From Syntrophus sp. (in: bacteria) (GTDB lineage Bacteria > Desulfobacterota > Syntrophia > Syntrophales > UBA8958), in the NCBI GenBank assembly GCA_003451635.1, contig DMAT01000429.1:1-17052 (forward strand): DNA of 17,052 nucleotides, read 5' to 3'. Positions 7,987-14,648 of this stretch are shown in pieces (within the stretch, counting starts at the first letter, position 1; the number at the start of each line of letters is the position of its first letter). The notes beneath the pieces are model-generated. The model saw nothing but the letters and a program-made list of their open reading frames with translations. It did not search any database and was not told the DNA's origin. The position numbers and the translations under genes were made by a program.

Positions 7987-8817
7987 ATGAAAAGCATCCA
8001 GGTAGGAAAGGCGGTAATCGGAGGGAGCAAACCATTCACGCTCATTGCCGGCCCCTGTGTGATCGAGGAAGAGAAAAAGACGCGGGATATAGCGATATTC
8101 CTTAAAGAACTGACCGACCGGCTGAATATTCCCTTCATCTTCAAGGCCTCTTATGATAAGGCCAACCGGACCTCCCTGATGGGTTACCGGGGTCCGGGAG
8201 CGCTCCGGGGGCTGGAGATCCTGAAAAGGATCAAAAGTGATTTTCAGATCTCCATATTGTCCGACGTCCATCGTTTCGAGGAGATTGAGCCCGCAGCAGA
8301 GGTCCTGGATGTGATGCAGGTTCCTGCTTTCTTATGCCGACAGACAGACTTCATTATGGAAATGGCCCAGAAGGCCAAGGTTATCAATATCAAGAAGGGA
8401 CAGTTTCTTGCACCATGGGATGTGAAAAACATCATTGAAAAAATCGAGGCGGCAGGTATGGAAGGCCTCATGATCACGGAGCGGGGCGCCTCATTCGGAT
8501 ACAACAACCTGGTAGCGGACATGAGAGCGATACCGATCATGAGGACCTTTGGATACCCGGTTATTTTTGATGCCACTCATAGCGTACAGTTGCCGGGAGG
8601 CATGGGAACGGCCTCCGGTGGGCAGCGGGAGATGATCCCCTTCCTGGCGAGGGCCGCCGTGGCCACGGGTGTGGACGGCCTTTTTTTCGAGGTTCATCCC
8701 CATCCAGAAGCGGCCCTTTGCGACGGCCCCAACTCCTTGCGAATGACCGACCTTGAGAAAATACTGAAGGTGCTGACGAAAATAGATCACTTAGTGAAGG
8801 CAAGTGGAGAATTATGA
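7987..8817 (+). CDS. kdsA: 3-deoxy-8-phosphooctulonate (KDO-8-P) synthase
   Basis: 276 residues from ATG 7987. The cytosolic enzyme condenses phosphoenolpyruvate with arabinose 5-phosphate to give KDO 8-phosphate, the precursor of the LPS inner-core sugar KDO. Family blocks are all visible: LIAGPCVIE, FKASYDKANRTS, GPGALRGLEIL, KKGQFLAPWD, TERGASFGYNNL, FDATHSVQLPGG and FEVHPHPEAALCDGPNSL. Cys24 in GPCVIE marks the metal-dependent class; the metal-independent E. coli enzyme has Asn there. ATG 7987 has a GGAAG Shine-Dalgarno (7974-7978) 8 bases upstream and gives the usual length. An in-frame TTG at 7957, directly after the TPR stop, would add ten unlikely residues. The stop overlaps the kdsC start by four bases (ATGA). 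Confidence 0.96.
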   Translation: MKSIQVGKAVIGGSKPFTLIAGPCVIEEEKKTRDIAIFLKELTDRLNIPFIFKASYDKANRTSLMGYRGPGALRGLEILKRIKSDFQISILSDVHRFEEIEPAAEVLDVMQVPAFLCRQTDFIMEMAQKAKVINIKKGQFLAPWDVKNIIEKIEAAGMEGLMITERGASFGYNNLVADMRAIPIMRTFGYPVIFDATHSVQLPGGMGTASGGQREMIPFLARAAVATGVDGLFFEVHPHPEAALCDGPNSLRMTDLEKILKVLTKIDHLVKASGEL

Positions 8818-9353
8818 CCAATCAAATACCCCCAAACCTGATCGATAAAATCCAGCCGATTCGTCTGCTTATCCTGGATGTGGACGGCGTATTGACCGAT
8901 GGTCGGATTGTGATGAATGACCTGGGCCAGGAAAGCAAATTTTTCGATGTGAAAGATGGACATGGTTTGAAGGTCCTGTTACGATGCGGCATTGATGTCG
9001 TCTGGATCACGGGTCGGAAATCAACAGTTGTTGAACACCGCGCCCGAGATCTGGGGATTCAGGAAGTCCATCAGTTAATATGGGATAAGGTGCAGGTTTA
9101 CGAAGAAGTCCTGGAAAGAAGGAAACTTACGGCCCGGGAAGTGGCTTATGTGGGTGACGATATAGTGGATATTCCCCTCTTGAAGAGGGTCGGATTTGCA
9201 GTGGCAGTCAATAATGCCGTCGATGAGGCGAAACAGGTTGCCGACTATGTGACCCGGAGAGATGGCGGCCGGGGCGCCGTCAGGGAGGTCTGCGATCTCC
9301 TCCTCAAGGGGCAGGGCAAATGGGATCGTCTGATGGAGAGGTATTTCTCCTGA
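8814..9353 (+). CDS. kdsC: KDO 8-phosphate phosphatase (HAD family)
   Basis: 179 residues, a normal length for KdsC, a tetrameric C0-type HAD phosphatase that removes phosphate from the KdsA product to give KDO. HAD motif I is LDVDGVLTDG with nucleophile Asp22 and general acid/base Asp24. Motif II is the Thr in WITGRKS, motif III a lysine in the IWDKVQ region, and motif IV YVGDDIVDIPLL. DGGRGAVREVCDLLL near the C-terminus is typical of KdsC, whose tail reaches into the neighbouring active site. It overlaps kdsA by four bases with a GGAG Shine-Dalgarno inside the kdsA 3' end, so translation is probably coupled and the two consecutive pathway steps are made together. Confidence 0.95.
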   Translation: MTNQIPPNLIDKIQPIRLLILDVDGVLTDGRIVMNDLGQESKFFDVKDGHGLKVLLRCGIDVVWITGRKSTVVEHRARDLGIQEVHQLIWDKVQVYEEVLERRKLTAREVAYVGDDIVDIPLLKRVGFAVAVNNAVDEAKQVADYVTRRDGGRGAVREVCDLLLKGQGKWDRLMERYFS

Positions 9354-9354
9354 A

Positions 9355-9906
9355 ATGAAAAAGCCCGTCCTTGTAACCGTGGCGCTGGTCCTTGTTGCAG
9401 TTTTCGCCACGTTGATCTTCCTCTGGGAACAGGGAAAAGAAGCTGGTAAAAAGATTCTCAAGGTATTGCCTGATCATGTGGATATGCAGGTAAACGACGT
9501 TCTTTATACGGACGTATCCGCAGATGGTTCGAAGTGGGAAATAAGAGCAAAAACAGTTACCTTTGTCCGGAAGGAGAATCTCGCTCTCTTCGATCAGGTG
9601 GTTGCAAAAGTGATCCAGTCCGATGGACGGACATTTATCATGACCGGAAAAAACGGACGTTTCTGGACGGTGACGAAAGACCTGGATGTAACGGGAGATG
9701 TTGTGATTATCTCTGACAAGGGGGATCGGATAACGATGGACGTTCTTCGTTATTCCGAGCGGGACAAAATACTGTCCACAGATTCGGATGTGACGCTGGA
9801 TAATGACACAACGCGACTCAAGGGAAAGGGCATGCGGATTGATATCAACAAACGCCATGTCCTGATCATGTCCCAGGTGAACGCAATAATCAAAGCCAAG
9901 AAATAG
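9355..9906 (+). CDS. lptC: LPS export system protein LptC
   Basis: 183 residues. One N-terminal membrane helix (about 5-24, VLVTVALVLVAVFATLIFLW) anchors a periplasmic beta-jellyroll domain. DVSADGSKWEIRAKTVTF and the following beta repeats match the LptC/OstA-like fold. LptC sits between the LptB2FG transporter and the LptA bridge and passes LPS across the periplasm. LptC is poorly conserved in sequence, so the call also leans on position: it begins one base after the kdsC stop and is followed by lptA and lptB. The Shine-Dalgarno (GAGAGG, about 12 bases upstream) is distant, suggesting coupling to kdsC. Confidence 0.88.
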   Translation: MKKPVLVTVALVLVAVFATLIFLWEQGKEAGKKILKVLPDHVDMQVNDVLYTDVSADGSKWEIRAKTVTFVRKENLALFDQVVAKVIQSDGRTFIMTGKNGRFWTVTKDLDVTGDVVIISDKGDRITMDVLRYSERDKILSTDSDVTLDNDTTRLKGKGMRIDINKRHVLIMSQVNAIIKAKK

Positions 9907-9914
9907 GAAGAACC

Positions 9915-10592
9915 ATGATGAAAATCTGTCGCACAACATTAGGGATCATTTTACCGGCTGTCTGCATGGCCTTGCTAATCGTATTTCCGACGGCGGCGAA
10001 GGAGCCCGAGCCCGCTCCCGTGCAACCTGTTCTCACACAGCCCGCGCCCGTTCAGCCAGTTCCAGTGCCGTCAGGTTCCAAAGAGTCTGCATCCAAGCAA
10101 CCCGCATCCAAGCAGTCTGCTCCAAAGCAGGCCGCATCCAAACAGCCCGTCCATATTACCTCTGACACCCTGGAGGCTTTCAACGATGAGCGTTTGATAG
10201 TATTTTCGGGAAATGCCGTCGCCGTGCAGGGCGATAAGGTAATCAGGTCGGACAAGCTGCTCGTTTATTATAAGAAAGGCGCCGAGGAGGGCAAGGAATC
10301 GAAAACGGCGGGTATCGGCCAGGGGGGTGATCTTGATCGGATTGAGGCAAAAGGACCGGTGCGGATCACCCAGCTCAAAAAGATTGTAACCGGTGATGAG
10401 GCTGTTTATTATCAGGATGATCAGAAGATCATCGTGTCCGGCAACGCCGTGATGCGTGAGGGACCCAATATCGTCAAAGGCGACCGGATTACGGTTTTGC
10501 TTGATGAAAACAGGGGGATTGTGGAGGCTCCAGTGAAGAAACGTGTGACCGCCACGATTTACCCCGCTGAAGACAGTAAGCAAAAGAAATAG
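9915..10592 (+). CDS. lptA: LPS transport periplasmic protein LptA, with extra N-terminal linker
   Basis: 225 residues. A signal peptide (about 1-28: basic MMKICR, hydrophobic LGIILPAVCMALLIVF, cleavage near PTAA-KE) is followed by a Pro/Gln/Ala/Lys-rich stretch (about 30-78). The OstA-type beta-jellyroll domain then begins at PVHITSDTLEAF and runs to about 215, with repeated elements such as VFSGNAVAVQGDKVIRSDKL and IIVSGNAVMREGPNIVKGD. LptA forms the periplasmic bridge that carries LPS from LptC to LptD. The linker of roughly 45 residues before the domain is unusual; LptA normally starts its domain almost directly after the signal peptide. A clear Shine-Dalgarno (AGGAAG) precedes ATG 9915; the second ATG is the next codon, so the start is uncertain by one residue. 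Confidence 0.9.
   Translation: MMKICRTTLGIILPAVCMALLIVFPTAAKEPEPAPVQPVLTQPAPVQPVPVPSGSKESASKQPASKQSAPKQAASKQPVHITSDTLEAFNDERLIVFSGNAVAVQGDKVIRSDKLLVYYKKGAEEGKESKTAGIGQGGDLDRIEAKGPVRITQLKKIVTGDEAVYYQDDQKIIVSGNAVMREGPNIVKGDRITVLLDENRGIVEAPVKKRVTATIYPAEDSKQKK
10089..10148 (+). repeat. Four in-frame 15-bp repeats inside lptA
   Basis: Four consecutive 15-bp units (10089-10103, 10104-10118, 10119-10133, 10134-10148) encode the pentapeptides ASKQP, ASKQS, APKQA and ASKQP (residues 59-78). Units 1 and 2 differ only in the last bases, which suggests recent duplication by slippage. Just upstream, residues about 32-52 are a related Pro/Val/Gln-rich stretch. Length is in whole codons, so copy-number change would leave the frame intact. 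Confidence 0.9.
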
Positions 10593-10601
10593 GTTCACAC
10601 G

Positions 10602-11330
10602 ATGGATATGGGTCAACTCACAGCAAAAGAACTTGTAAAGATTTATGGCGGCCGGAAAGTTGTCAACAACATAGATCTCAACATCTTCCCCGGGGAAGTG
10701 GTCGGGCTCCTCGGACCAAACGGCGCCGGCAAGACGACGACCTTTTATATGATTGTCGGATTGATCCGTCCCGACGGCGGCAGCATCTTTCTCAATGGGG
10801 AAGACATCAGTAAGTATCCCATGTATCTGCGGGCGAAAAAGGGACTTAATTACCTACCCCAGGAACCATCTATTTTCCGCAAGCTGACTGTTGCCGAAAA
10901 TATCATGGCGATTTTGGAGACTCTGGACCTGGATTCGAGGCAGAGAAAAGAGCGATTGGAGTCACTCCTTGGCGAGCTTGATTTGACCAGTCTTGCCGAT
11001 AACCCGGCCTATTCCCTGTCCGGAGGGGAGCGGCGGCGTGTGGAAATTACCAGAGCCCTTGTCACTTCGCCCAAATATATTCTTCTGGACGAACCTTTTG
11101 CCGGCATCGATCCACTTGCAGTTGCAGATATTCAAAAGATCATATATAAACTGAAAGACAAGGGCATTGGAGTGGTCATTTCAGATCATAATGTTAGGGA
11201 AACCCTTTCTGTGTGCGATCGAGCGTATATCGTGAACGAAGGGAGCATCCTGGTGGAAGGAGATCCCGATACGATTTCTTCCTGTGAGCTGGCTAAAAAG
11301 ATTTATTTCGGTGAAGACTTTTGTCTTTGA
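10602..11330 (+). CDS. lptB: LPS export ABC transporter ATP-binding protein LptB
   Basis: 242 residues, the standard length. It is the cytosolic ATPase dimer that powers LPS extraction with LptF and LptG (not in this window). Visible are Walker A GPNGAGKTT (38-46), Q-loop Gln87 (YLPQE), signature LSGGE (139-143), Walker B YILLDEP (159-165, catalytic Glu164) and switch His196 (SDHN). DEPFAGIDPLAVADIQ and SDHNVRETL are characteristic LptB sequences that separate it from LivF/LivG-type ATPases. It starts 9 bases after lptA with a weak TAGG Shine-Dalgarno; a second ATG lies two codons downstream. It is followed 12 bases later by rpoN. Confidence 0.96.
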   Translation: MDMGQLTAKELVKIYGGRKVVNNIDLNIFPGEVVGLLGPNGAGKTTTFYMIVGLIRPDGGSIFLNGEDISKYPMYLRAKKGLNYLPQEPSIFRKLTVAENIMAILETLDLDSRQRKERLESLLGELDLTSLADNPAYSLSGGERRRVEITRALVTSPKYILLDEPFAGIDPLAVADIQKIIYKLKDKGIGVVISDHNVRETLSVCDRAYIVNEGSILVEGDPDTISSCELAKKIYFGEDFCL

Positions 11331-11342
11331 GGATTCATATCC

Positions 11343-12809
11343 ATGGCATTTGAACTTAAGCAGAGCCTGAAACTTTCACAGCAACTGATCATGACGCCGC
11401 AGCTTCAGCAGGCGATCAAACTCCTGCAGCTATCGAGGCTGGAGATGGTGGACATGATCAATCAGGAAATGGAGGAAAATCCCCTCCTCGAGGAAATATC
11501 CGGCAGCGAAGAGATTGTCGAAGAAGGCCTCTCAGAAAGCGACACCTTGAGAACCCTGGAGACCGAGGAGATCAAGTCCGTTGATCATGCTGTCGAGGTT
11601 ACGGGAGAAGGTGATGGCAGGGAGGATTTTGACTGGAATAGCTACCTCGAGGACTATGGTCCTATGGGCGTTACTTATCAACGTGCGGATGAGGAAGGTG
11701 CCTCCTGGGATAATCTTCTTACCAGGACGCCATCTCTGACCGACCATCTCATGTGGCAATTGAAGTTTTTACCTTTGAGCGATGCCGAGATGCTGGTAGG
11801 AGAACAGATTATCTGTAACCTCGACCAGAATGGTTACCTTCAGACTACTGTAGAAGAAATTGCCGTGCAGGAGCAAGTTGAAGCTGATGTCGTGGAATCG
11901 GTTCTCGAGAAGGTGCAATCTTTCGATCCTCCCGGGATTGCCGCCCGGGACCTTATGGAATGCCTGCTGATTCAGGCTCGTCTGCTGGGAGATGCGAACC
12001 CGCTCGTGGAAAAAATCATCCGGGATCATCTCAGGGATCTGGAAACAAAAAATTACGCCCAGATAACCAGAAAACTAAAGGTTACCATCGATGATGTCTT
12101 ACAGGCGGTTATGGTGATCAGCAACATGGATCCAAAACCGGGAAGCATTTATCAAGAGGAGAAGGTGCAAACGATCATTCCTGACGTTTTTGTTTATAAA
12201 ACGGGAGATGAATACAAGGTTATCCTGAATGACGACGGTATGCCAAGGTTGAGGATCAGTAATTTCTACAAGGAAATCATGGCAGGTGTCGACGGCAGCA
12301 AAGAGGCCGACACGGGGAAGAAGTACATCAAGGAAAGGGTCCAGTCGGCAACCTGGCTCATCAAGAGCATCCAGCAGCGCCAGAAGACGATCTACAGGGT
12401 CACGGAAAGCATCGTAAATTATCAGCGTAATTTTTTCGATAAGGGGATCAATTATTTAAGACCCCTAGTCTTGAGAGACATCGCTATGGATGTAGAAATG
12501 CATGAATCGACGATCAGCAGGGTTGTAACTAACAAATACATGCAATCCCCTGCGGGGCTTTTTGAGTTGAAGTATTTTTTTAGCAGCGGAATTTCAAAAA
12601 ACGACGGAGGGGAAAATATTGCTTCCAAAAGCGTTAAGGAAGAAATAAAGAAAGTCATTAGTGAGGAAGATCATAAAAAACCCCTCAGCGACAGTGAAAT
12701 AGTCGAACTCCTGGCGTTGTCGGGCATCAATATTGCCCGGCGTACTGTGGCTAAGTACAGGGAAATGATGCATATTTTGCCATCATCACGAAGGAAAAAA
12801 TACTTTTGA
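11343..12809 (+). CDS. rpoN: RNA polymerase sigma-54 factor
   Basis: 488 residues, full length. Region I has the Gln/Leu-rich activator-responsive segment (SLKLSQQLIMTPQLQQAIKLLQLSRLEM, split here by length at about residues 8-35). An acidic region II follows (about 50-100). The core-binding region includes FDPPGIAARDLMECLLIQA (about 197-215). The DNA-binding part includes MHESTISRVVTNKYM, and the RpoN box ARRTVAKYRE is at 465-474 near the C-terminus. Sigma-54 directs transcription from -24/-12 promoters and needs AAA+ activators; none is encoded in this window. Position directly after lptB and before hpf-ptsN is the conserved proteobacterial order. A GAGG Shine-Dalgarno lies about 9 bases before the ATG. 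No clear intrinsic terminator follows. Confidence 0.97.
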   Translation: MAFELKQSLKLSQQLIMTPQLQQAIKLLQLSRLEMVDMINQEMEENPLLEEISGSEEIVEEGLSESDTLRTLETEEIKSVDHAVEVTGEGDGREDFDWNSYLEDYGPMGVTYQRADEEGASWDNLLTRTPSLTDHLMWQLKFLPLSDAEMLVGEQIICNLDQNGYLQTTVEEIAVQEQVEADVVESVLEKVQSFDPPGIAARDLMECLLIQARLLGDANPLVEKIIRDHLRDLETKNYAQITRKLKVTIDDVLQAVMVISNMDPKPGSIYQEEKVQTIIPDVFVYKTGDEYKVILNDDGMPRLRISNFYKEIMAGVDGSKEADTGKKYIKERVQSATWLIKSIQQRQKTIYRVTESIVNYQRNFFDKGINYLRPLVLRDIAMDVEMHESTISRVVTNKYMQSPAGLFELKYFFSSGISKNDGGENIASKSVKEEIKKVISEEDHKKPLSDSEIVELLALSGINIARRTVAKYREMMHILPSSRRKKYF

Positions 12810-12811
12810 AT

Positions 12812-12847
12812 GTAAAAAGTTATTGACTTTTTACTGTGACGTCAATA
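12812..12847 (+). repeat. Two interlocking perfect inverted repeats over the hpf promoter
   Basis: First dyad: GTAAAAAGT (12812-12820) and ACTTTTTAC (12826-12834), nine perfect pairs around a 5-base centre. Second dyad: TATTGAC (12821-12827) and GTCAATA (12841-12847), seven perfect pairs with 13 bases between and arms 20 bases apart centre to centre, about two helical turns. The second dyad's arms contain most of the -35 and overlap the start of the -10. A third self-complementary octamer, TGACGTCA, lies at 12837-12844. The layout resembles a repressor operator, but the first dyad could also be a weak AT-rich hairpin behind rpoN. Confidence 0.7.
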
Positions 12848-12851
12848 TAGC
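12823..12851 (+). promoter_or_regulatory. Sigma-70-type promoter of hpf
   Basis: TTGACT (12823-12828), a 17-base spacer and TATAGC (12846-12851) form a good -35/-10 pair ahead of hpf. The start point would fall near 12858, leaving a leader of about 35 bases. It sits in the only sizeable AT-rich gap of the rpoN-hpf-ptsN run (83 bases), so hpf can be transcribed separately from rpoN. No -24/-12 sigma-54 site was seen in this gap. Confidence 0.6.
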
Positions 12852-12880
12852 ACAAAACCTTTTACGAGTATAAATCCATT

Positions 12881-12886
12881 AGGAGG
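12881..12886 (+). promoter_or_regulatory. Strong Shine-Dalgarno of hpf
   Basis: AGGAGG ends 6 bases before ATG 12893. It is one of the strongest ribosome binding sites in the window and fits high expression of a ribosome-associated protein. Confidence 0.85.
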
Positions 12887-12892
12887 AAAACT

Positions 12893-13432
12893 ATGAAGAT
12901 CTCTGTGACCTTCAGAAATACCGAGGGCGAAGATTGGTTTAGAAATTATGCTGAAGAGAAACTTGGTAAACTGAAAAAGTACATCGACCATCCGGTTGAA
13001 GTGAGGGTAGTTCTGTCCGTTGAAAAATTCCGGAATGTCGCCGAGATCAATCTTATGGACAACGGTATGAATGTTAATGCCAGGGAAGAGGCAAAGGAGA
13101 TGGCTCTGGCCATTGATGAGGCGGTTGAAAAAATCGAACGTCAATTGAAGAAGCACCGCGAGAAGATGCGCGCTCACAAGGGAGCCGGTGCTAAAACAGG
13201 AGACGACCAGCTTGATAAAACTTCCGAGGCCGATGGAGAAGATTCGACCGGGACAAGGATTGTCGAAACCCGGATGATAATTTTAAAACCGATGTCCCAT
13301 GACGATGCGATCATGGAATTGGAGGCGTCGAGGAACCTCTTCATCATATTTCGTGATGCCGCAACAGAGAATGTTGCCGTCATTTATCGACGGGATGATG
13401 GGAACTACGTCCTTGTTGAAACTAAAAGTTGA
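12893..13432 (+). CDS. hpf: Long-form ribosome hibernation promoting factor
   Basis: 179 residues. The N-terminal S30AE domain (about 1-105) has the HPF/YfiA pattern, including VRVVLSVEKFRNVAEINLMDNGMNVNA (given at about residues 37-63) and a basic helix around RQLKKHREKMRAHK. A charged linker (about 106-120) leads to the C-terminal dimerisation domain (about 122-179) with ETRMIILKPMSHDDAIMELE and VAVIYRRDDGNYVLVE. Long HPF dimers pair 70S ribosomes into inactive 100S particles through this C-terminal domain; short HPF of E. coli lacks it. The gene sits between rpoN and ptsN as is usual, but with its own promoter, in line with stress or stationary-phase control. Confidence 0.95.
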   Translation: MKISVTFRNTEGEDWFRNYAEEKLGKLKKYIDHPVEVRVVLSVEKFRNVAEINLMDNGMNVNAREEAKEMALAIDEAVEKIERQLKKHREKMRAHKGAGAKTGDDQLDKTSEADGEDSTGTRIVETRMIILKPMSHDDAIMELEASRNLFIIFRDAATENVAVIYRRDDGNYVLVETKS

Positions 13433-13449
13433 GCTTCAGGAAAAGTTAA

Positions 13450-13911
13450 ATGAAAATTGCCGAGGTTTTGAAAAAGGATTTTATTCTTGAACAATTGGAA
13501 TCCGGGACCAAACCGGATGTCCTTCATGAATTGGCCAATGTCATTCTGAGTGAACGAGCTGACTATAACGCCAAGGGAACCGTTGATATCCTTCTTGAGA
13601 GGGAAAAATTGGGAAGCACCGGTATCGGCGATGGCATTGCCATTCCCCATGGGAAACTGAATATAATAGATGCCTTGGCTGTTTCATTCGGACGAAGCAG
13701 GAAAGGAATCGATTTCAACGCCATGGATGGAAAACCGGTGCACCTTTTCTTCCTCCTCCTGGCGCCGGAGAATGCCGCAGGTCAACATCTGAAAATGCTT
13801 GCCAAACTATCGAGGATGCTCAAAGATGCGACATTTCGCAAGAACCTTCTTGAAGCGGCATCAACGGAAGATTTGTATCGCATCATCGTCGATAAGGATG
13901 ACACATGTTGA
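13450..13911 (+). CDS. ptsN: Nitrogen-type PTS EIIA protein (EIIA-Ntr)
   Basis: 153 residues, full length. The phosphorylation site is His67 in STGIGDGIAIPHGKL, as in PTS EIIA type-2 domains. Other family blocks are FLLLAPENAAGQHLKMLAKLSRML (about residues 99-122) and a C-terminal helical tail. EIIA-Ntr is phosphorylated by NPr/HPr and regulates potassium transport, nitrogen and envelope stress functions rather than sugar uptake. It begins 17 bases after hpf with an AGGAAAAG Shine-Dalgarno, so it is probably co-transcribed with it. No enzyme I-Ntr or HPr gene is visible in the window. Confidence 0.95.
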   Translation: MKIAEVLKKDFILEQLESGTKPDVLHELANVILSERADYNAKGTVDILLEREKLGSTGIGDGIAIPHGKLNIIDALAVSFGRSRKGIDFNAMDGKPVHLFFLLLAPENAAGQHLKMLAKLSRMLKDATFRKNLLEAASTEDLYRIIVDKDDTC

Positions 13912-13960
13912 TGATAACTCCTGCCCCCTGAGTAATTGCGGCATTGCTTCCTAACATGCT

Positions 13961-14035
13961 TGATAGACTCGTAAAAAGTATCACACCCCGTTATCCTGGG
14001 TAAAGCCGGGAACCATGAACAAAATACTGGATTAT
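13961..14035. repeat. Degenerate dispersed intergenic repeat (candidate)
   Basis: The segment opens with ATAGACTCGTAAAAAGT and continues through a pyrimidine/purine-biased imperfect stem (CCCCG ... GCCGGG) to ATACTGGATTATG. In style it resembles intergenic palindromic elements of deltaproteobacterial genomes that pair CGTAAAAAGT-type ends with a CCGG-containing stem and a CTGG end; that comparison is from memory. The ten-base ATAGACTCGT recurs once more in this window, on the minus strand at 16921-16930, at the edge of another palindromic element. Confidence 0.4.
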
Positions 14036-14098
14036 GAACATTAAACTTCGATTTGCGAACATTAATCTTCGATTTGCGAACAATAAACTTCGATTTCC
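14036..14098 (+). repeat. Three tandem 21-bp repeats
   Basis: Units 14036-14056, 14057-14077 and 14078-14098 lie head to tail without spacers; each begins with GAACAWTAAWCTTCGATTT followed by GC, GC or CC. Units 1 and 2 differ at one position, and unit 3 differs at two or three. A possible decayed unit (GAAC at 14017) precedes. In minus-strand translation they give a repeating SKFNVRK-like heptad, a type of spurious protein often seen where such intergenic repeats occur. The 21-bp period equals two turns of DNA. No function is evident. Confidence 0.92.
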
Positions 14099-14152
14099 TG
14101 TTTTTACCGGAACTACATATTCGCTGGAAATTCAAAGATTTCGATTGATAGG

Positions 14153-14644
14153 ATGAAAAGAAAGAAAATTGAAACAAGGGCCACCGTTCATGCGTGTCTT
14201 GTCCAGTGGGAAGGAACTGGTGTCCTCTTGGCAGGGGACAGCGGCGTCGGTAAAACCACCTGCGCCCTTGAAATATCAAAAAGGGGAGGAACCTGGATCG
14301 CTGACGATGTTGTTGTTCTGGGCTGCCTTCCGGATCATGCCATTTCCGGACGGGCTCACGAAAGAATCCGCAACTTGGCACATTTGCGTGGAGAAGGCAT
14401 TATCGATATCCGGTCTTTACAACCCATCCGCATTGCCGGTGAGACCAGAGTGGACATCGTTGTTGAGCTGACAAAAAAACTTGAAAAAGTTCAGGAAAAA
14501 GGATTAACAACAGATCGCTTCCGGGAGATTATGGAGGTTGAGATACCATGCGCCCATGTTGCGGTTCTCGCGGATGCCGCCAGGACGGTTGATGCTATCC
14601 TTAATCGCATCCGGCTGTACATGGAAGGTGAAATGAGGGAATAA
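14153..14644 (+). CDS. Short HPr kinase/phosphorylase-like protein (catalytic domain only)
   Basis: 163 residues, about half the length of classical HprK; the N-terminal domain is absent and the protein starts just before the kinase core, as in short alphaproteobacterial HprK. Visible are VHACLV (His13), the P-loop GDSGVGKTT (28-36) and ADD (50-52). AHLRGEGIIDIRSL corresponds to the EIRGxGII segment of HprK but has His in place of the usual Glu. The C-terminal VEIPCAHVAVLADAARTVDAI lacks the usual PGRN-like sequence. HprK phosphorylates HPr on a serine; no HPr gene is nearby, so the substrate is uncertain. The Shine-Dalgarno is weak (GATAGG touching ATG). It is followed 4 bases later by rapZ, and the position between ptsN and rapZ matches hprK in related genomes. 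Confidence 0.8.
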   Translation: MKRKKIETRATVHACLVQWEGTGVLLAGDSGVGKTTCALEISKRGGTWIADDVVVLGCLPDHAISGRAHERIRNLAHLRGEGIIDIRSLQPIRIAGETRVDIVVELTKKLEKVQEKGLTTDRFREIMEVEIPCAHVAVLADAARTVDAILNRIRLYMEGEMRE

Positions 14645-14648
14645 GATC

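Larger units (their letters stand above)
13912..14152. other. Non-coding stretch between ptsN and the HprK-like gene
   Basis: 241 bases with no credible gene. A 199-codon minus-strand reading frame crosses it, but its translation is just the tandem repeats plus antisense of the flanking genes. It contains a degenerate repeat segment beginning ATAGACTCGT (13963-13972), with a weak stem CCCG (13987-13990)/CGGG (14007-14010), and then three 21-bp tandem repeats. No convincing terminator with a T-run and no clear promoter for the HprK-like gene were found. Confidence 0.8.

Noticed and set aside
12837..12844. TGACGTCA as a CRE-like site
   Set aside because: It is identical to a eukaryotic element by chance; it is relevant only as part of the local symmetry of the hpf promoter.
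14036..14098. Possible CRISPR array
   Set aside because: The units are only 21 bp, lie directly head to tail with no spacers, and have no cas genes nearby.
13782..14381. 199-codon minus-strand frame across the ptsN-hprK gap
   Set aside because: It is made of antisense to two real genes and the 21-bp repeats; there is no start context and no known family.
14376..14387. Sigma-54-like TGGCAC...TTGC site
   Set aside because: The GG-to-GC distance is about three bases too short, and it lies inside the HprK-like coding sequence.
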